Translations under genes and position numbers: made by a program
NCBI GenBank assembly: GCA_017860085.1
Contig: JAFNAJ010000004.1
Span: 1 to 29,227, forward strand
Length of the DNA stretch: 29,227 nucleotides
Source: Acidobacteriota bacterium
GTDB taxonomy: Bacteria > Acidobacteriota > Vicinamibacteria > Vicinamibacterales > JAFNAJ01
Direction of reading: 5' to 3'
Notes under the pieces: generated by a model
What the model saw: only the letters and a program-made list of their open reading frames with translations
What the model was told of the DNA's origin: nothing
Databases searched by the model: none
Part shown: positions 1 through 8,201 of the stretch, piece after piece
How positions within the stretch are numbered: the first letter of the stretch is position 1
Layout of the letters: each line of letters opens with the position of its first letter

Positions 1-821
1 TCTGTCGGCGGGATGTTCCAGAGGGCCATGCCCAGGATGCTGGCGTCTTTCCCCATCGTCAGTCGCGGACTGAACTCGAGGGTACCCCGACTGCCAACGA
101 TCACGATGCGCCCGTAGGGCGCCAGCACCGAGAAGTCGCGCTCGAGGTTCACGTTGGCCAACATCTCGACAATCACGTCCGCGCCCCGGTTCGCGGTCAT
201 CGCGAGGATCGCGTCGAGATAGCCGTCGCGGGCGTGGTGCGCCACGCCGTGCGCGCCCTCGGCGGCCACGAGCGCCAACCCCTCATCGGATCCAGCCGTG
301 CCAATGACCCGTGCACCAAGGGCCCTTGCCAACTGGACGCACGCGGTGCCGACACTGCCGCTCGCGCCGTGCACGAGCACGGTCTCACCGGCGACGAGGC
401 GGGCTCGCTGCACGAGGGCGCGGTAGGCCGTCGCGTAGGGGACGCCGATGGCGGCGCCCTGGTGAAAGGTGACCTGATCCGGAAGTGGGTGAACATGGGC
501 GGCGTCGCACGCGACGTATTCCGCGTAGGTCCCCGTGTTTCGGCGCGCCATGAGCGCGGCAACGTACACGCGATCGCCGACTCGGAGCGCGTCGACGCCA
601 CGGCCGGCCTGCTCCACAACGCCTGCGCCGTCGGACCCCGGCGTGTACGGGAGGGCCGGTTTTCGGGCATACGTGCCCGTACGGATGTAGGCCTCGACCG
701 GGTTGATCCCGGCCGCCTCGATGCGGACCACCACCTCGCCCTCGGCGGCGACGGGCCGCTCAACGTCCTCGCACTGCAGGACCTCGGGACCCCCGAACTG
801 ATGTACGCGAATGGCCTTCAT
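1..821 (-). CDS. Zinc-free quinone oxidoreductase (MDR superfamily), 3'-truncated by the window edge
   Basis: Reading the minus strand from the ATG at 821 gives 273 uninterrupted codons before the window ends, so the C-terminal part is missing; family members are about 325 residues. The protein starts MKAIRVHQFGGPEVL, as NADPH:quinone reductases (zeta-crystallin type) do. Residues 1-110 form the GroES-like fold, with GINPVEAYIRTGTY and PGSDGAGVVE. The nucleotide-binding Rossmann loop is HGASGSVG at 151-158. The cysteine/histidine zinc ligands of true alcohol dehydrogenases are absent, which supports a one-electron or two-electron quinone/enone reductase acting with NAD(P)H in the cytoplasm. 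The gene follows czcA on the same strand after about 110 bases and probably has its own promoter. The exact substrate cannot be told from sequence. Family call is secure; function is by family. Confidence 0.88.
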   Translation of the reverse strand, partial: MKAIRVHQFGGPEVLQCEDVERPVAAEGEVVVRIEAAGINPVEAYIRTGTYARKPALPYTPGSDGAGVVEQAGRGVDALRVGDRVYVAALMARRNTGTYAEYVACDAAHVHPLPDQVTFHQGAAIGVPYATAYRALVQRARLVAGETVLVHGASGSVGTACVQLARALGARVIGTAGSDEGLALVAAEGAHGVAHHARDGYLDAILAMTANRGADVIVEMLANVNLERDFSVLAPYGRIVIVGSRGTLEFSPRLTMGKDASILGMALWNIPPT

Positions 822-876
822 GGGCTTGCTGGCTCCTGGCGTCACGACGCGGCCCGGGTGGATTCCGTCATCGGCA

Positions 877-901
877 ATGCGCGCGCGGTGAACGCGCGCA
901 T
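877..901. promoter_or_regulatory. Perfect 9-bp inverted repeat between czcA and the quinone reductase
   Basis: ATGCGCGCG (877-885) and CGCGCGCAT (893-901) are perfect reverse complements around a 7-base spacer. The element lies downstream of czcA and 56 bases upstream of the quinone reductase start. There is no T-run after it on the minus strand, so it is a poor intrinsic terminator. A weak -10-like TAGGAT (minus strand, 899-904) overlaps its edge, so an operator for the reductase is the alternative. Role undecided. Confidence 0.4.
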
Positions 902-933
902 CCTATCACACCGATCTCAGGCGCCTCGCGGCC

Positions 934-3900
934 TCAGGCCCTCCGCCGCGCCGCGCGCGCCTCGATGATCTCGTAGGCGGTCGGCAGCACGATCAGCGTC
1001 AGCAGCGTCGCCGTCACGATGCCCCCGATCACCACCGTGGCCAGGGGGCGCTGGACCTCGGCGCCGGCACCGTGCGAGATGGCCATCGGAACGAAACCCA
1101 GCGACGCGACGAGCGCCGTCATCAGCACGGGCTTGAGCCGCGCACCCGCTCCGTTCAGCACGGCCTCATGCAGGTCGAGGCCCTCTTCGCGGAGGCGGTT
1201 GATCGCCGAGATCATGACGACCCCGTTGAGCACCGCGACGCCGAAGAGCGCGATGAAACCCACTGAAGCCGAGAGGTTCAGCGTGAGGCTGCGGACCCAC
1301 AGTGCGGCAACGCCGCCGACAAGCGCAAACGGGACGTTGAGAATCACGAGGGTGGCCTGGCGAAGCCGCCCGAACGTGATGAACAGCAGCAGGAAGATGA
1401 TGGCGAGCGACAGCGGCACCACGAGCATCAGCCGCTGCATGGCCCGCTGCTGATTCTCGAACTGGCCGCCCCACTGCACATAGTAGCCGGCTGGGATCTC
1501 GAGGTCCGCCAGTTGCCCTTGCGCGTCGGCGACGAAGCTGCCGATGTCACGCCCACGGACGTTCGCCTGGACCACGAGCCGGCGCTCACCATTCTCGTGG
1601 TTGACCGCCTCGGGTGCTACGGTCTCGCGCACGTCGGCGACGCGCTCGAGCGGCACCATCTCCCCACCCGGCGCGCGCAGCAGCAGCGCAGCGACGGCCT
1701 CGCGGTTGGGGCGCGCTTCGTCGGGGAATCGCACGACCACGGCAAACCGGCGTGCCCCGTCGAGGACCTCGGTGGCCGTCGTGCCGCCGATCGCGGTCTC
1801 GACCATTTCCTGGATGTGCGCGACATTGAGCCCGTAGCGCGCCGCCTCGTCACGATTGATGACAATCTCGATCTCGCGCGCGCCTGACAGGACCTCCACC
1901 TGGAGGTCGGCCACGCCGTCAACGGTGGCCAGTACCTGGCGGACACGTTCCCCGATCCGCTCGAGTTGCGTGTTGTCGGCGCCGAAGATCTTGACGGCCA
2001 CGTCGGCCTTCACCCCGGAGACGACCTCGTCGAGCCGCATGGCCATCGGCTGGGTGAAGTTCACCGTGAGCCCCGGCATGTCGGACAGCCGTGCCGCCAT
2101 GGCGTCGATGAGCGCCTCCTTCGAGCGGCCCGTGGCCCACGTCTCGAGGGGATGGAGCACCACATAGACGTCGCCCTGGTAGATGCCCATCGCTTCGGTG
2201 GCGAGGTCGGGCCGCCCGAGCTTGGTCACCACCTGCTTGACCTCGGGGAACTCACGCACCATGCGCTCGACGCGCGTCGAGATGACGACCGACTCGTCCA
2301 GCGAGACCGACGGCAGCTTGCGGGTCTCGATCAGGATCGAACCCTCGTCGAGCTTCGGCATGAACTCGGTGCCCAGGAACGGAATCGACACGATCGCGGC
2401 CGCAACGATGGCGCCGCCAATCGCCAGCGTCCGCCCGCGGTGACGCATCGCATCCTCGAGGTGCACGACGTAGCGGTCGCGCAAGCGAGCGAACCAGCGC
2501 TCCTCGTGGTGCCCTCCCGTCACCTTCATCAGGTACGAGATGGCGACCGGGACGACCGTGAGCGACAGCAGGAGCGACCCGAGAATGGCCGAGCACACCG
2601 TGATGGCCATCGGGCGGAACATCTTTCCCTCGAGGCCCTGGAGCGTGAAGATGGGCAGGTAGACGGCGACGATGATGAGGACGCCAAACAGGATCGGGCG
2701 CGCGACCTCGGTCGCGGCCGACGACACCAGCGCCAGCCGGCGGCTCTCCGCCTCCTCGGCTGACGCGCCGGGGTGCTCCGGCGTGGCGTCGGTGCGCCGG
2801 CGCACGAAGTTCTCCATCATGACCACCGCGCCATCGACGATCAGCCCGAAGTCGATGGCGCCGAGCGACATGAGATTGGCGGACACTCCGAAGACCCGCA
2901 TGCCGATGAAACCGATCAGCATCGACAGCGGGATGACCGACGCCACGATCAGCGAGGCCCGCACGTCGCGCAGGAACAACAGGAGCACGCCGACCACGAG
3001 CAAGGATCCCTCGAGGAGGTTCTTGCGCACGGTGTGTGCGGTGCGGTCGATCACCTCCGTCTGGTCGTAGAACGGCCTGATCGACAATCCCGCCGGCAGC
3101 GTCTTCTGGATCTCGTCGATGCGGGCCTTGACGCGGTCGGCCAGATCCTTGCCGTTCTCGCCCTTGAGCATGATGACCATGCCGGCCACGCTCTCGCCCC
3201 TGCCATCACGGGTCACGGCCCCCTGTCGGGGCATCGGCCCGACCTCGACGCTGGCCAGGTCTCGGACGAACACCGGTACCCCGTCGACGGCCGTCACCAC
3301 GATCTGCTCGAGGTCGCCGATGCCGCGAACCAGGCCCACGCCTCGCACGGTCAGACGCTCGGACCGATGTTCGATGAACCCGCCACTGAAGGAGGCGTTG
3401 TTGGCGGAGATGGCGGCGATGACGTCGTGCAGCGTCAGGCCGTACTTCTCCAGCCGCCGTGGCTGGACGACGACGTGGTACTGCTGGGTGAGACCGCCCC
3501 AGGAGTTCACCTCGCTCACGCCCCGCACCGATCGCAGCCGGTTGCGGATTTCCCAGTCGTGGAGCGTCTTCTTCGCCATCGGATCGGCCGTGTCCCCTTC
3601 GACGAGGTACTGGTAGATCTCCCCGAACGCCGTGGCGACCGGCCCGAGCGATGGCTCGACGCCGGCTGGCAACCGCCCACGGGCGTCGGCCAGGCGTTCG
3701 GCCACCAGCTGTCTGGCGAAATACGTGGGAACCGCGTCCTCGAACACGACCGTCACGATCGACAGGCCGAACTTCGAGATCGAGCGCACCTGCTCGGCTC
3801 CCGGTGTGCCCATCAGCGCCGTCTCGATCGGGAAGGTGATGCGCTGCTCGACCTCGGGCGCCGCCAGGCCCGTGGCCTGTGAGACGACGACCACCTGGTT

Positions 3901-4038
3901 GTTGGTGAGGTCGGGAAACGCCTCCACAGGCAACTCGCGGACGGCGACCGCCCCCGTCACGATGACCGCGGCGAGGCACAGGAGCACGAAGAGGCGCTGC
4001 TGCAGGGCCGCCGCCGTGAAACGCTCGACCAGGCCCAT
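934..4038 (-). CDS. czcA: CzcA-type heavy-metal efflux RND pump
   Basis: This 1034-residue protein is the inner-membrane, proton-driven transporter of a tripartite metal exporter. It has the RND layout: one N-terminal helix (about 14-32), a large periplasmic loop, a six-helix bundle, a second loop and a final helix bundle. The key fourth transmembrane helix reads GAIDFGLIVDGAVVMMEN, with D396, D402 and E409. These match in identity and spacing the proton-relay residues D402/D408/E415 described for Cupriavidus CzcA, and the DFG..DGA form is typical of pumps for divalent cations (Co, Zn, Cd, Ni) rather than the Cu/Ag CusA class. TQPMAMRLDEV...GVKADVAVKIFG is also CzcA-like. The gene starts 2 bases after czcB ends and closes the czcCBA operon. 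The exact metal is inferred from class and not proven. Confidence 0.95.
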   Translation of the reverse strand: MGLVERFTAAALQQRLFVLLCLAAVIVTGAVAVRELPVEAFPDLTNNQVVVVSQATGLAAPEVEQRITFPIETALMGTPGAEQVRSISKFGLSIVTVVFEDAVPTYFARQLVAERLADARGRLPAGVEPSLGPVATAFGEIYQYLVEGDTADPMAKKTLHDWEIRNRLRSVRGVSEVNSWGGLTQQYHVVVQPRRLEKYGLTLHDVIAAISANNASFSGGFIEHRSERLTVRGVGLVRGIGDLEQIVVTAVDGVPVFVRDLASVEVGPMPRQGAVTRDGRGESVAGMVIMLKGENGKDLADRVKARIDEIQKTLPAGLSIRPFYDQTEVIDRTAHTVRKNLLEGSLLVVGVLLLFLRDVRASLIVASVIPLSMLIGFIGMRVFGVSANLMSLGAIDFGLIVDGAVVMMENFVRRRTDATPEHPGASAEEAESRRLALVSSAATEVARPILFGVLIIVAVYLPIFTLQGLEGKMFRPMAITVCSAILGSLLLSLTVVPVAISYLMKVTGGHHEERWFARLRDRYVVHLEDAMRHRGRTLAIGGAIVAAAIVSIPFLGTEFMPKLDEGSILIETRKLPSVSLDESVVISTRVERMVREFPEVKQVVTKLGRPDLATEAMGIYQGDVYVVLHPLETWATGRSKEALIDAMAARLSDMPGLTVNFTQPMAMRLDEVVSGVKADVAVKIFGADNTQLERIGERVRQVLATVDGVADLQVEVLSGAREIEIVINRDEAARYGLNVAHIQEMVETAIGGTTATEVLDGARRFAVVVRFPDEARPNREAVAALLLRAPGGEMVPLERVADVRETVAPEAVNHENGERRLVVQANVRGRDIGSFVADAQGQLADLEIPAGYYVQWGGQFENQQRAMQRLMLVVPLSLAIIFLLLFITFGRLRQATLVILNVPFALVGGVAALWVRSLTLNLSASVGFIALFGVAVLNGVVMISAINRLREEGLDLHEAVLNGAGARLKPVLMTALVASLGFVPMAISHGAGAEVQRPLATVVIGGIVTATLLTLIVLPTAYEIIEARAARRRA

Positions 4039-4040
4039 GG

Positions 4041-5252
4041 CTAGCCCTCCTCTGGCGTCGCGGCCTTCAGCAGCTGAGACTTCAGCAGGAAGCTGCCGGT
4101 CGTGGCCACGCGCTCGCCCGCGCGAAGCCCCTGAGCGATCTCGACGAGGCCCTCGACCTCTGGGCCAGGAACCACGACGCGGCGTTCGAACCCTCCCGGA
4201 GTCTCGACGAACACGACGGTCTCGGTTCCCATCTGGTGGACCGCTTCGGCCGGTACCGCCACGACGCTGCGTGGCTCGCCGGAGCTCAGCATGACCGACG
4301 CGAACATCTCAGGCTTGAGCCTGCGATTCGGGTTCTGCAGGGCACACCGCACCATCACGCGCCGCGTCTTCGGATTGACGATGTCGCCGACGAAGGTGAC
4401 GTGTGCCGGAAACGTCTCTCCGGGGTAGGCGGAGACGCGAACGTCCGCCGGTCGACCTGCCGCCACACTCGACAGCCGCGTTTCGTCGACCTCCGCCAGG
4501 GCCCACAGCGAGGACAGATCGCTGACGACGAAGAGCGGCGTGCCGGGCGTCACACCGGTGCCGGCGGTGACGAGACGCTCGAGCACGATGCCTGAAAGTG
4601 GCGCGCGAACCGGGATCAACTCGCCCGACTCGCCCGACGGGTCCTCGGCGTTTGTGATACCCAGATGCTCGAGTGCTTCCTCGGCTCGTCGTACCTCGGT
4701 CTGCGCCATGTCGAGCAGCTCCTCGGAGGCCGCGCGGTTCGCCTGGGTCCGCTGCACCTCCTGGCTCGAGATGGCCTTGCTGTCGAAGAGGCGCAGCGCG
4801 CGGCGCTCGGACTGAACCGCGAACTCGAGCTCTCCCGTCAGGCGTCGGCGCTCGGCCACCGCTTTCCGGTAGTCGGCCCAGGCTTCGTGGACACGCTCGC
4901 TGATGATCTCGCCGAGCACGGCATCCTTGCGAACCGAGTCTCCCACCTCCGCGCGCGTGGCCACGATGACACCCTCGACCATCGACCCCACGCGAGCGGT
5001 TCGGGCCTCGTCGAGGGCCAGCACGGCAGCCGCCTCGAGACGGTCGACGCGCGTGACCGAGCGCGCCGCCTGCACGACGATGCCGGCGGCTTCTCTCCCC
5101 TTGTCGTCGACGGCGACCCGACCGGTGGCGGTCTCCGCGGTGCCGCCCTCGGTCGCCGGCGGAGCAGGGCCGCGCAGGAACTGCCACGCGGCGACAGCGA
5201 CGACCAGGACCCCGAGGGCTATCGCCCACACGCGGCGACCAGGCAACGTCAT
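4041..5252 (-). CDS. czcB: CzcB-type periplasmic adaptor (membrane fusion protein)
   Basis: The 403-residue adaptor links the CzcA pump to the CzcC outer-membrane channel. It has one N-terminal membrane anchor (about 9-25, VWAIALGVLVVAVAAW), then barrel-sandwich halves (VGSMVEGVIVATRAEVGDSV... and ...IPVRAPLSGIVLERLVTAGTGV) around an alpha-helical coiled-coil hairpin rich in Arg/Glu/Ala, and a beta-barrel with VSAYPGETFPAHVTFVGDIVNPKTRRVMVRC. It is shorter than Cupriavidus CzcB (about 520 residues), and I see no His-rich N-terminal metal-binding stretch. Its ATG at 5252 overlaps the czcC stop by 4 bases (ATGA), which implies translational coupling; czcA follows after 2 bases. Confidence 0.93.
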   Translation of the reverse strand: MTLPGRRVWAIALGVLVVAVAAWQFLRGPAPPATEGGTAETATGRVAVDDKGREAAGIVVQAARSVTRVDRLEAAAVLALDEARTARVGSMVEGVIVATRAEVGDSVRKDAVLGEIISERVHEAWADYRKAVAERRRLTGELEFAVQSERRALRLFDSKAISSQEVQRTQANRAASEELLDMAQTEVRRAEEALEHLGITNAEDPSGESGELIPVRAPLSGIVLERLVTAGTGVTPGTPLFVVSDLSSLWALAEVDETRLSSVAAGRPADVRVSAYPGETFPAHVTFVGDIVNPKTRRVMVRCALQNPNRRLKPEMFASVMLSSGEPRSVVAVPAEAVHQMGTETVVFVETPGGFERRVVVPGPEVEGLVEIAQGLRAGERVATTGSFLLKSQLLKAATPEEG

Positions 5253-6586
5253 GGCAGGATCTCCTCTCCAAGCGCCAATCGAGCTCGAATGGTGGCGCGC
5301 ACCGCGTCGAGCTTGAGGTCGAGCGCCTCGCGCTGGGCCTCGACCCAGCCGCGGTCGGCTTCGACCAATCGCAGCACCTCGCCGGCGCCCTCCCTGAAGG
5401 AGGCGCGCGCGGCCTGCCGCACGGTCTCCGCGGGCTGAATGAGGTCGCGGTCCGCACCCGACGCCCGACTCACCAGCGCGGTCGCGGTGCGCAGGGTGAC
5501 CTCGGTTTCGCCGATCAGGGCGCGCGTGATGGCATCGAGATCGAGTTGCGCGGCGCGCAACTCGCCCTCCGCCCTGCTGATGGCTGCGGTGTTGCGATCG
5601 CTGAGCGGAATGGGCACCTGGACGGCGAAGACGCCGGTGTCGAGGCCGGCCGTCCGCTTGTAGCCGCCGACCACCATCACGTCGGGCACCCGCTGCGCAC
5701 GTTCGAGGGCCACGCTCGTGCGAGCCCGCTCGAGGCGAGCACGGGCCGCGGCCAGCTCCGGACGGCGCTCGATGGCTGTCGCGGCGAGGGTCGACGGGTC
5801 CCCGGAGGCTGGCAGCGACAGCACCGGCTCGACCAACTGCGACGAGGTGACACCGCCAGGCAGACCGACGAGGACCCCGAGCGTCGTCAGGTGCCGATCG
5901 AGCTCGAGCCTCGCGCGCAGAAGCAGGACGTCGGTCCGGGCCAATTGAGCCTGGTAGAGGCGCAGGTCAGCTTCCGGCGCGTAGCCCTCATCCACTCGAC
6001 GCCGCATGACGTCGGCAATCTCGGCCGCGCTGGTCCGCTGTTCGGCCAGGAGGATCGCCGCCTCTCGCGCTCGGAGGGCATCGAGATAGCGGTCAGCTGT
6101 CTCGAGCACGAGCTGGCGGTCGGCGTCGGCAAGCGCTGCGGTCGCACCGCCAAGATCGGCTTGCGCCACGGCGCGGCGGGCTCCGCGCTTGCCCCCCAGC
6201 TCGATCACCTGCGCGACGCTCGCGTAGGTATCGTTGGGAAAGTCGTCGGTGCTTCCGGGCGTCCAGTTCTCCGACCGGAACTCGAACACCGGGTTCGGGA
6301 CCCTGCCGGCGCGCTGCGCGGCCGCCTCCGTGCCAAGTCGCAGAGCCTCGGCCGAAGCCCTGCGCGGCGAGTGCTCGCGCGCGAGCGTCAGCGCTCGCTC
6401 GAGCGGGAGCACGGCGGCATCCGCGGGCTGTCCGCGGGCCGCGATCGAGGAGGGGTCGCGGCCAGGCGGTGCGCCCGAAGTGGGCGGCGAGGCCGACGGG
6501 GTCGCGGTGAGGAGCGCAAGGGTGGCAAGCGTGGCTAGCACGGTCATGAGTCGTCGTCCCCGGCTGATGGTTCGCACGCGCTCCAC
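5249..6586 (-). CDS. czcC: CzcC-type outer-membrane efflux protein (TolC family)
   Basis: This is the first gene of the czcCBA operon: a 445-residue TolC/OEP-family protein that forms the outer-membrane exit duct. The start at 6586 is GTG and gives an Arg-rich n-region (SRGRR) before a hydrophobic stretch (MTVLATLATLALLTATPSA), a typical Sec signal peptide. An ATG at 6547 (residue 14) starts directly at the hydrophobic core and is an alternative. The mature part has two repeats of long amphipathic helices (LERALTLAREHSPRRASAEALRLG... and ...IERRPELAAARARLERARTSVALERAQRVPDVMVVGGYK), as in OEP proteins. Its end overlaps czcB by ATGA. No nearby czc regulator gene is present, so control must act from elsewhere or through the palindrome upstream. 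Confidence 0.92.
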   Translation of the reverse strand: MERVRTISRGRRLMTVLATLATLALLTATPSASPPTSGAPPGRDPSSIAARGQPADAAVLPLERALTLAREHSPRRASAEALRLGTEAAAQRAGRVPNPVFEFRSENWTPGSTDDFPNDTYASVAQVIELGGKRGARRAVAQADLGGATAALADADRQLVLETADRYLDALRAREAAILLAEQRTSAAEIADVMRRRVDEGYAPEADLRLYQAQLARTDVLLLRARLELDRHLTTLGVLVGLPGGVTSSQLVEPVLSLPASGDPSTLAATAIERRPELAAARARLERARTSVALERAQRVPDVMVVGGYKRTAGLDTGVFAVQVPIPLSDRNTAAISRAEGELRAAQLDLDAITRALIGETEVTLRTATALVSRASGADRDLIQPAETVRQAARASFREGAGEVLRLVEADRGWVEAQREALDLKLDAVRATIRARLALGEEILP

Positions 6587-6660
6587 GACGGGAGCGTGAG
6601 GATCGATCGGTGTGTGATGACGCGCCTGTCTGGCGGTTGGTGCGACCTGGACGCTGCACG

Positions 6661-6680
6661 TCTTCGCAGAGGTGCGAAGA
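6661..6680. promoter_or_regulatory. Perfect 20-bp palindrome in the czc/tesA divergent promoter region
   Basis: TCTTCGCA-GAGG-TGCGAAGA is an 8-bp perfect inverted repeat with a 4-base spacer. For the czc operon it would lie just downstream of the predicted transcription start; for the plus-strand gene it would lie in the -35/-50 region. Its size and position fit a dimeric repressor or activator site. It could also fold as a short RNA hairpin in the czcC leader. No protein can be assigned from sequence. Confidence 0.5.
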
Positions 6681-6697
6681 AAAGGGGGGCCGACGCG

Positions 6698-6706
6698 ACT
6701 ATAGCA
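6698..6706 (-). promoter_or_regulatory. Putative extended -10 promoter of czcCBA
   Basis: On the minus strand, TGCTATAGT reads as an extended -10 (TG-n-TATAGT), giving a start near 6691 and a leader of about 105 bases to the GTG of czcC. No clear -35 is seen, as is usual for extended -10 promoters. The same TATA core on the plus strand (TATAGC 6700-6705, or CATAAT 6705-6710) could serve the divergent esterase gene, so the two promoters may share or compete for these bases. Confidence 0.45.
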
Positions 6707-6708
6707 TA

Positions 6709-7473
6709 ATGAGCGAAGCTGTCATGGACACGCACGCACCCCCTGCGCGAGCCCCCGAAGGCCGACACCGGCGACGGGCGTGGCACGTCGTGCTCGCGGC
6801 GGCGACTCTGGCCGTGCTCGCCGCGTGTGGGACCGCCGACGACCCGTCGCGCGAGGCTGCCCCCCGAGAGTCGACAGGACAGCCGTCGGTCGCCGCCACG
6901 CCGGTGGCCGACCGCCCGCGGATTGTTGCGCTGGGAGACAGCCTAACGGCCGGCTACGGATTGCCCTCCAACCAGGGCTACCCCTCAGTCTTGCAGCAAC
7001 TCCTGGACGAAGCCGGTTACCGCTACGAAGTCGTCAACATGGGCGTGTCGGGCGACACCTCCGCCGGGGGCCTTCGACGCGTGGACTGGGCGCTCGAGGG
7101 TGACGTGCGGGTCGTGATCGTCGCCCTCGGCGGCAACGATGGCTTGCGGGGCCTGTCGCCGGCGGACCTCGAGCGGAACCTCGGCGGAATCATCGACCGG
7201 GCGCGCGCGCGTGGGATCCCGGTCCTGTTGTGCGGCATGGAAGCGCCTCCGAACCTCGGAGCGTCTTATACACGGGAGTTTCGCGCCGTGTATCCACGAC
7301 TCGCCAAGCGCGACGGCGTCACGCTGCTGCCGTTCCTCCTCGACGGCGTCGCGGGTGACCCCTCGCTCAACCAGGCCGACGGCATTCACCCGAACGCCGA
7401 CGGCGCGCGGCGCATGGCCACGCTCGTCCTGTCGCGCTTGGAGCCGCTGCTCGACCGGCGTGGGACGTCATGA
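6709..7473 (+). CDS. tesA: TesA-like GDSL/SGNH esterase, predicted lipoprotein
   Basis: This SGNH-hydrolase is related to E. coli TesA (acyl-CoA thioesterase I / lysophospholipase L1 / arylesterase). With the ATG at 6709 it is 254 residues. Block I is ALGDSLTAGYG (Ser78), the oxyanion Gly is in NMGVSGDT (109-116), block III is GGND (141-144, Asn143), and the catalytic Asp/His are in DGIHPN (D224, H227). The N-terminus is Arg-rich, then VVLAAATLAVLAAC-G: a lipobox with Cys40, so the protein is probably a lipid-anchored envelope enzyme, unlike the soluble periplasmic E. coli TesA. A second ATG at 6724 is possible and keeps the lipobox. The stop overlaps the next ABC ATPase gene by ATGA (7470-7473). 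Confidence 0.88.
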   Translation: MSEAVMDTHAPPARAPEGRHRRRAWHVVLAAATLAVLAACGTADDPSREAAPRESTGQPSVAATPVADRPRIVALGDSLTAGYGLPSNQGYPSVLQQLLDEAGYRYEVVNMGVSGDTSAGGLRRVDWALEGDVRVVIVALGGNDGLRGLSPADLERNLGGIIDRARARGIPVLLCGMEAPPNLGASYTREFRAVYPRLAKRDGVTLLPFLLDGVAGDPSLNQADGIHPNADGARRMATLVLSRLEPLLDRRGTS

Positions 7474-8192
7474 TCAAGCTGGCCGGGGTCTCGAAGACCG
7501 TCATGAGCGGCGGCCAGCCGCTCACCATCCTCCACCCCACCGACCTCGACGTCGCACGCGGGCGCAGCGTCGCCATCGTCGGGCCGTCGGGCAGCGGGAA
7601 GTCGACGCTGCTTGGGCTCATCGCGGGCCTCGATGCCCCGACGACCGGGACGATTGCCATCGACGGCGTGGAGATCACGACCCTGGGCGAGGACGCCCTG
7701 GCGAAGCTGAGGGGCCAGAAGATCGGCTTCGTGTTTCAGTTCTTCCACCTGATTGGGTCGCTCACGGCGTTCGAGAACGTGCTGGTCCCAATGGAGCTCG
7801 CCGGCGTGCGGGAGGCCGAGGACCGGGCCCGGCAACTGCTCGCCGAGGTCGGCCTGTCGGGCCGCGGCCATCACTACCCGTCGCAGCTCTCCGGCGGCGA
7901 GCAGCAGCGTGTCGCCGTCGCTCGGGCCCTGGCGAACGATCCTCCGCTGCTGCTGGCGGACGAGCCCACCGGTAACCTCGACAGCCGCAATGGTCAGCAT
8001 GTCGTCGACCTGCTCTTCGAGATCAACCGCACTCGGGGCACGACGCTGGCGCTCGTCACCCACGACCGGGAATTGGCGGCCCGCGCGGAGATGCGGATCG
8101 AGCTCCGCGACGGCCGGGTGGTGGCGCGACGTGGACCGGGCCCTCTCGATGGCCCGCACGCGGGTGTGGCCGCAGAGCCCATTGTCCGCTGA
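7470..8192 (+). CDS. ybbA: YbbA/LolD-type ABC transporter ATP-binding protein
   Basis: This 240-residue ATPase belongs to the MacB/LolD/YbbA group. It has Walker A GPSGSGKST (about 39-47), a Q-loop in GFVFQFFHLIGSLTAFENV, the signature LSGGEQQRV, Walker B LLLADEPTGNLD and the H-loop VTHD. It powers the permease encoded 9 bases downstream. In E. coli ybbA lies next to tesA but is transcribed divergently; here the order is tesA-ybbA-ybbP on one strand with an ATGA overlap, which strengthens the link between the esterase and the transporter. The substrate of Ybb systems is not settled; a lipid or lipoprotein-linked envelope task is inferred. Confidence 0.92.
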   Translation: MIKLAGVSKTVMSGGQPLTILHPTDLDVARGRSVAIVGPSGSGKSTLLGLIAGLDAPTTGTIAIDGVEITTLGEDALAKLRGQKIGFVFQFFHLIGSLTAFENVLVPMELAGVREAEDRARQLLAEVGLSGRGHHYPSQLSGGEQQRVAVARALANDPPLLLADEPTGNLDSRNGQHVVDLLFEINRTRGTTLALVTHDRELAARAEMRIELRDGRVVARRGPGPLDGPHAGVAAEPIVR

Positions 8193-8201
8193 GGCAGGGC
8201 C

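Noticed and set aside
4180..4200. GTTCGAA-like tRNA T-loop motif
   Set aside because: It lies within czcB coding sequence, and no cloverleaf arms can be built around it.
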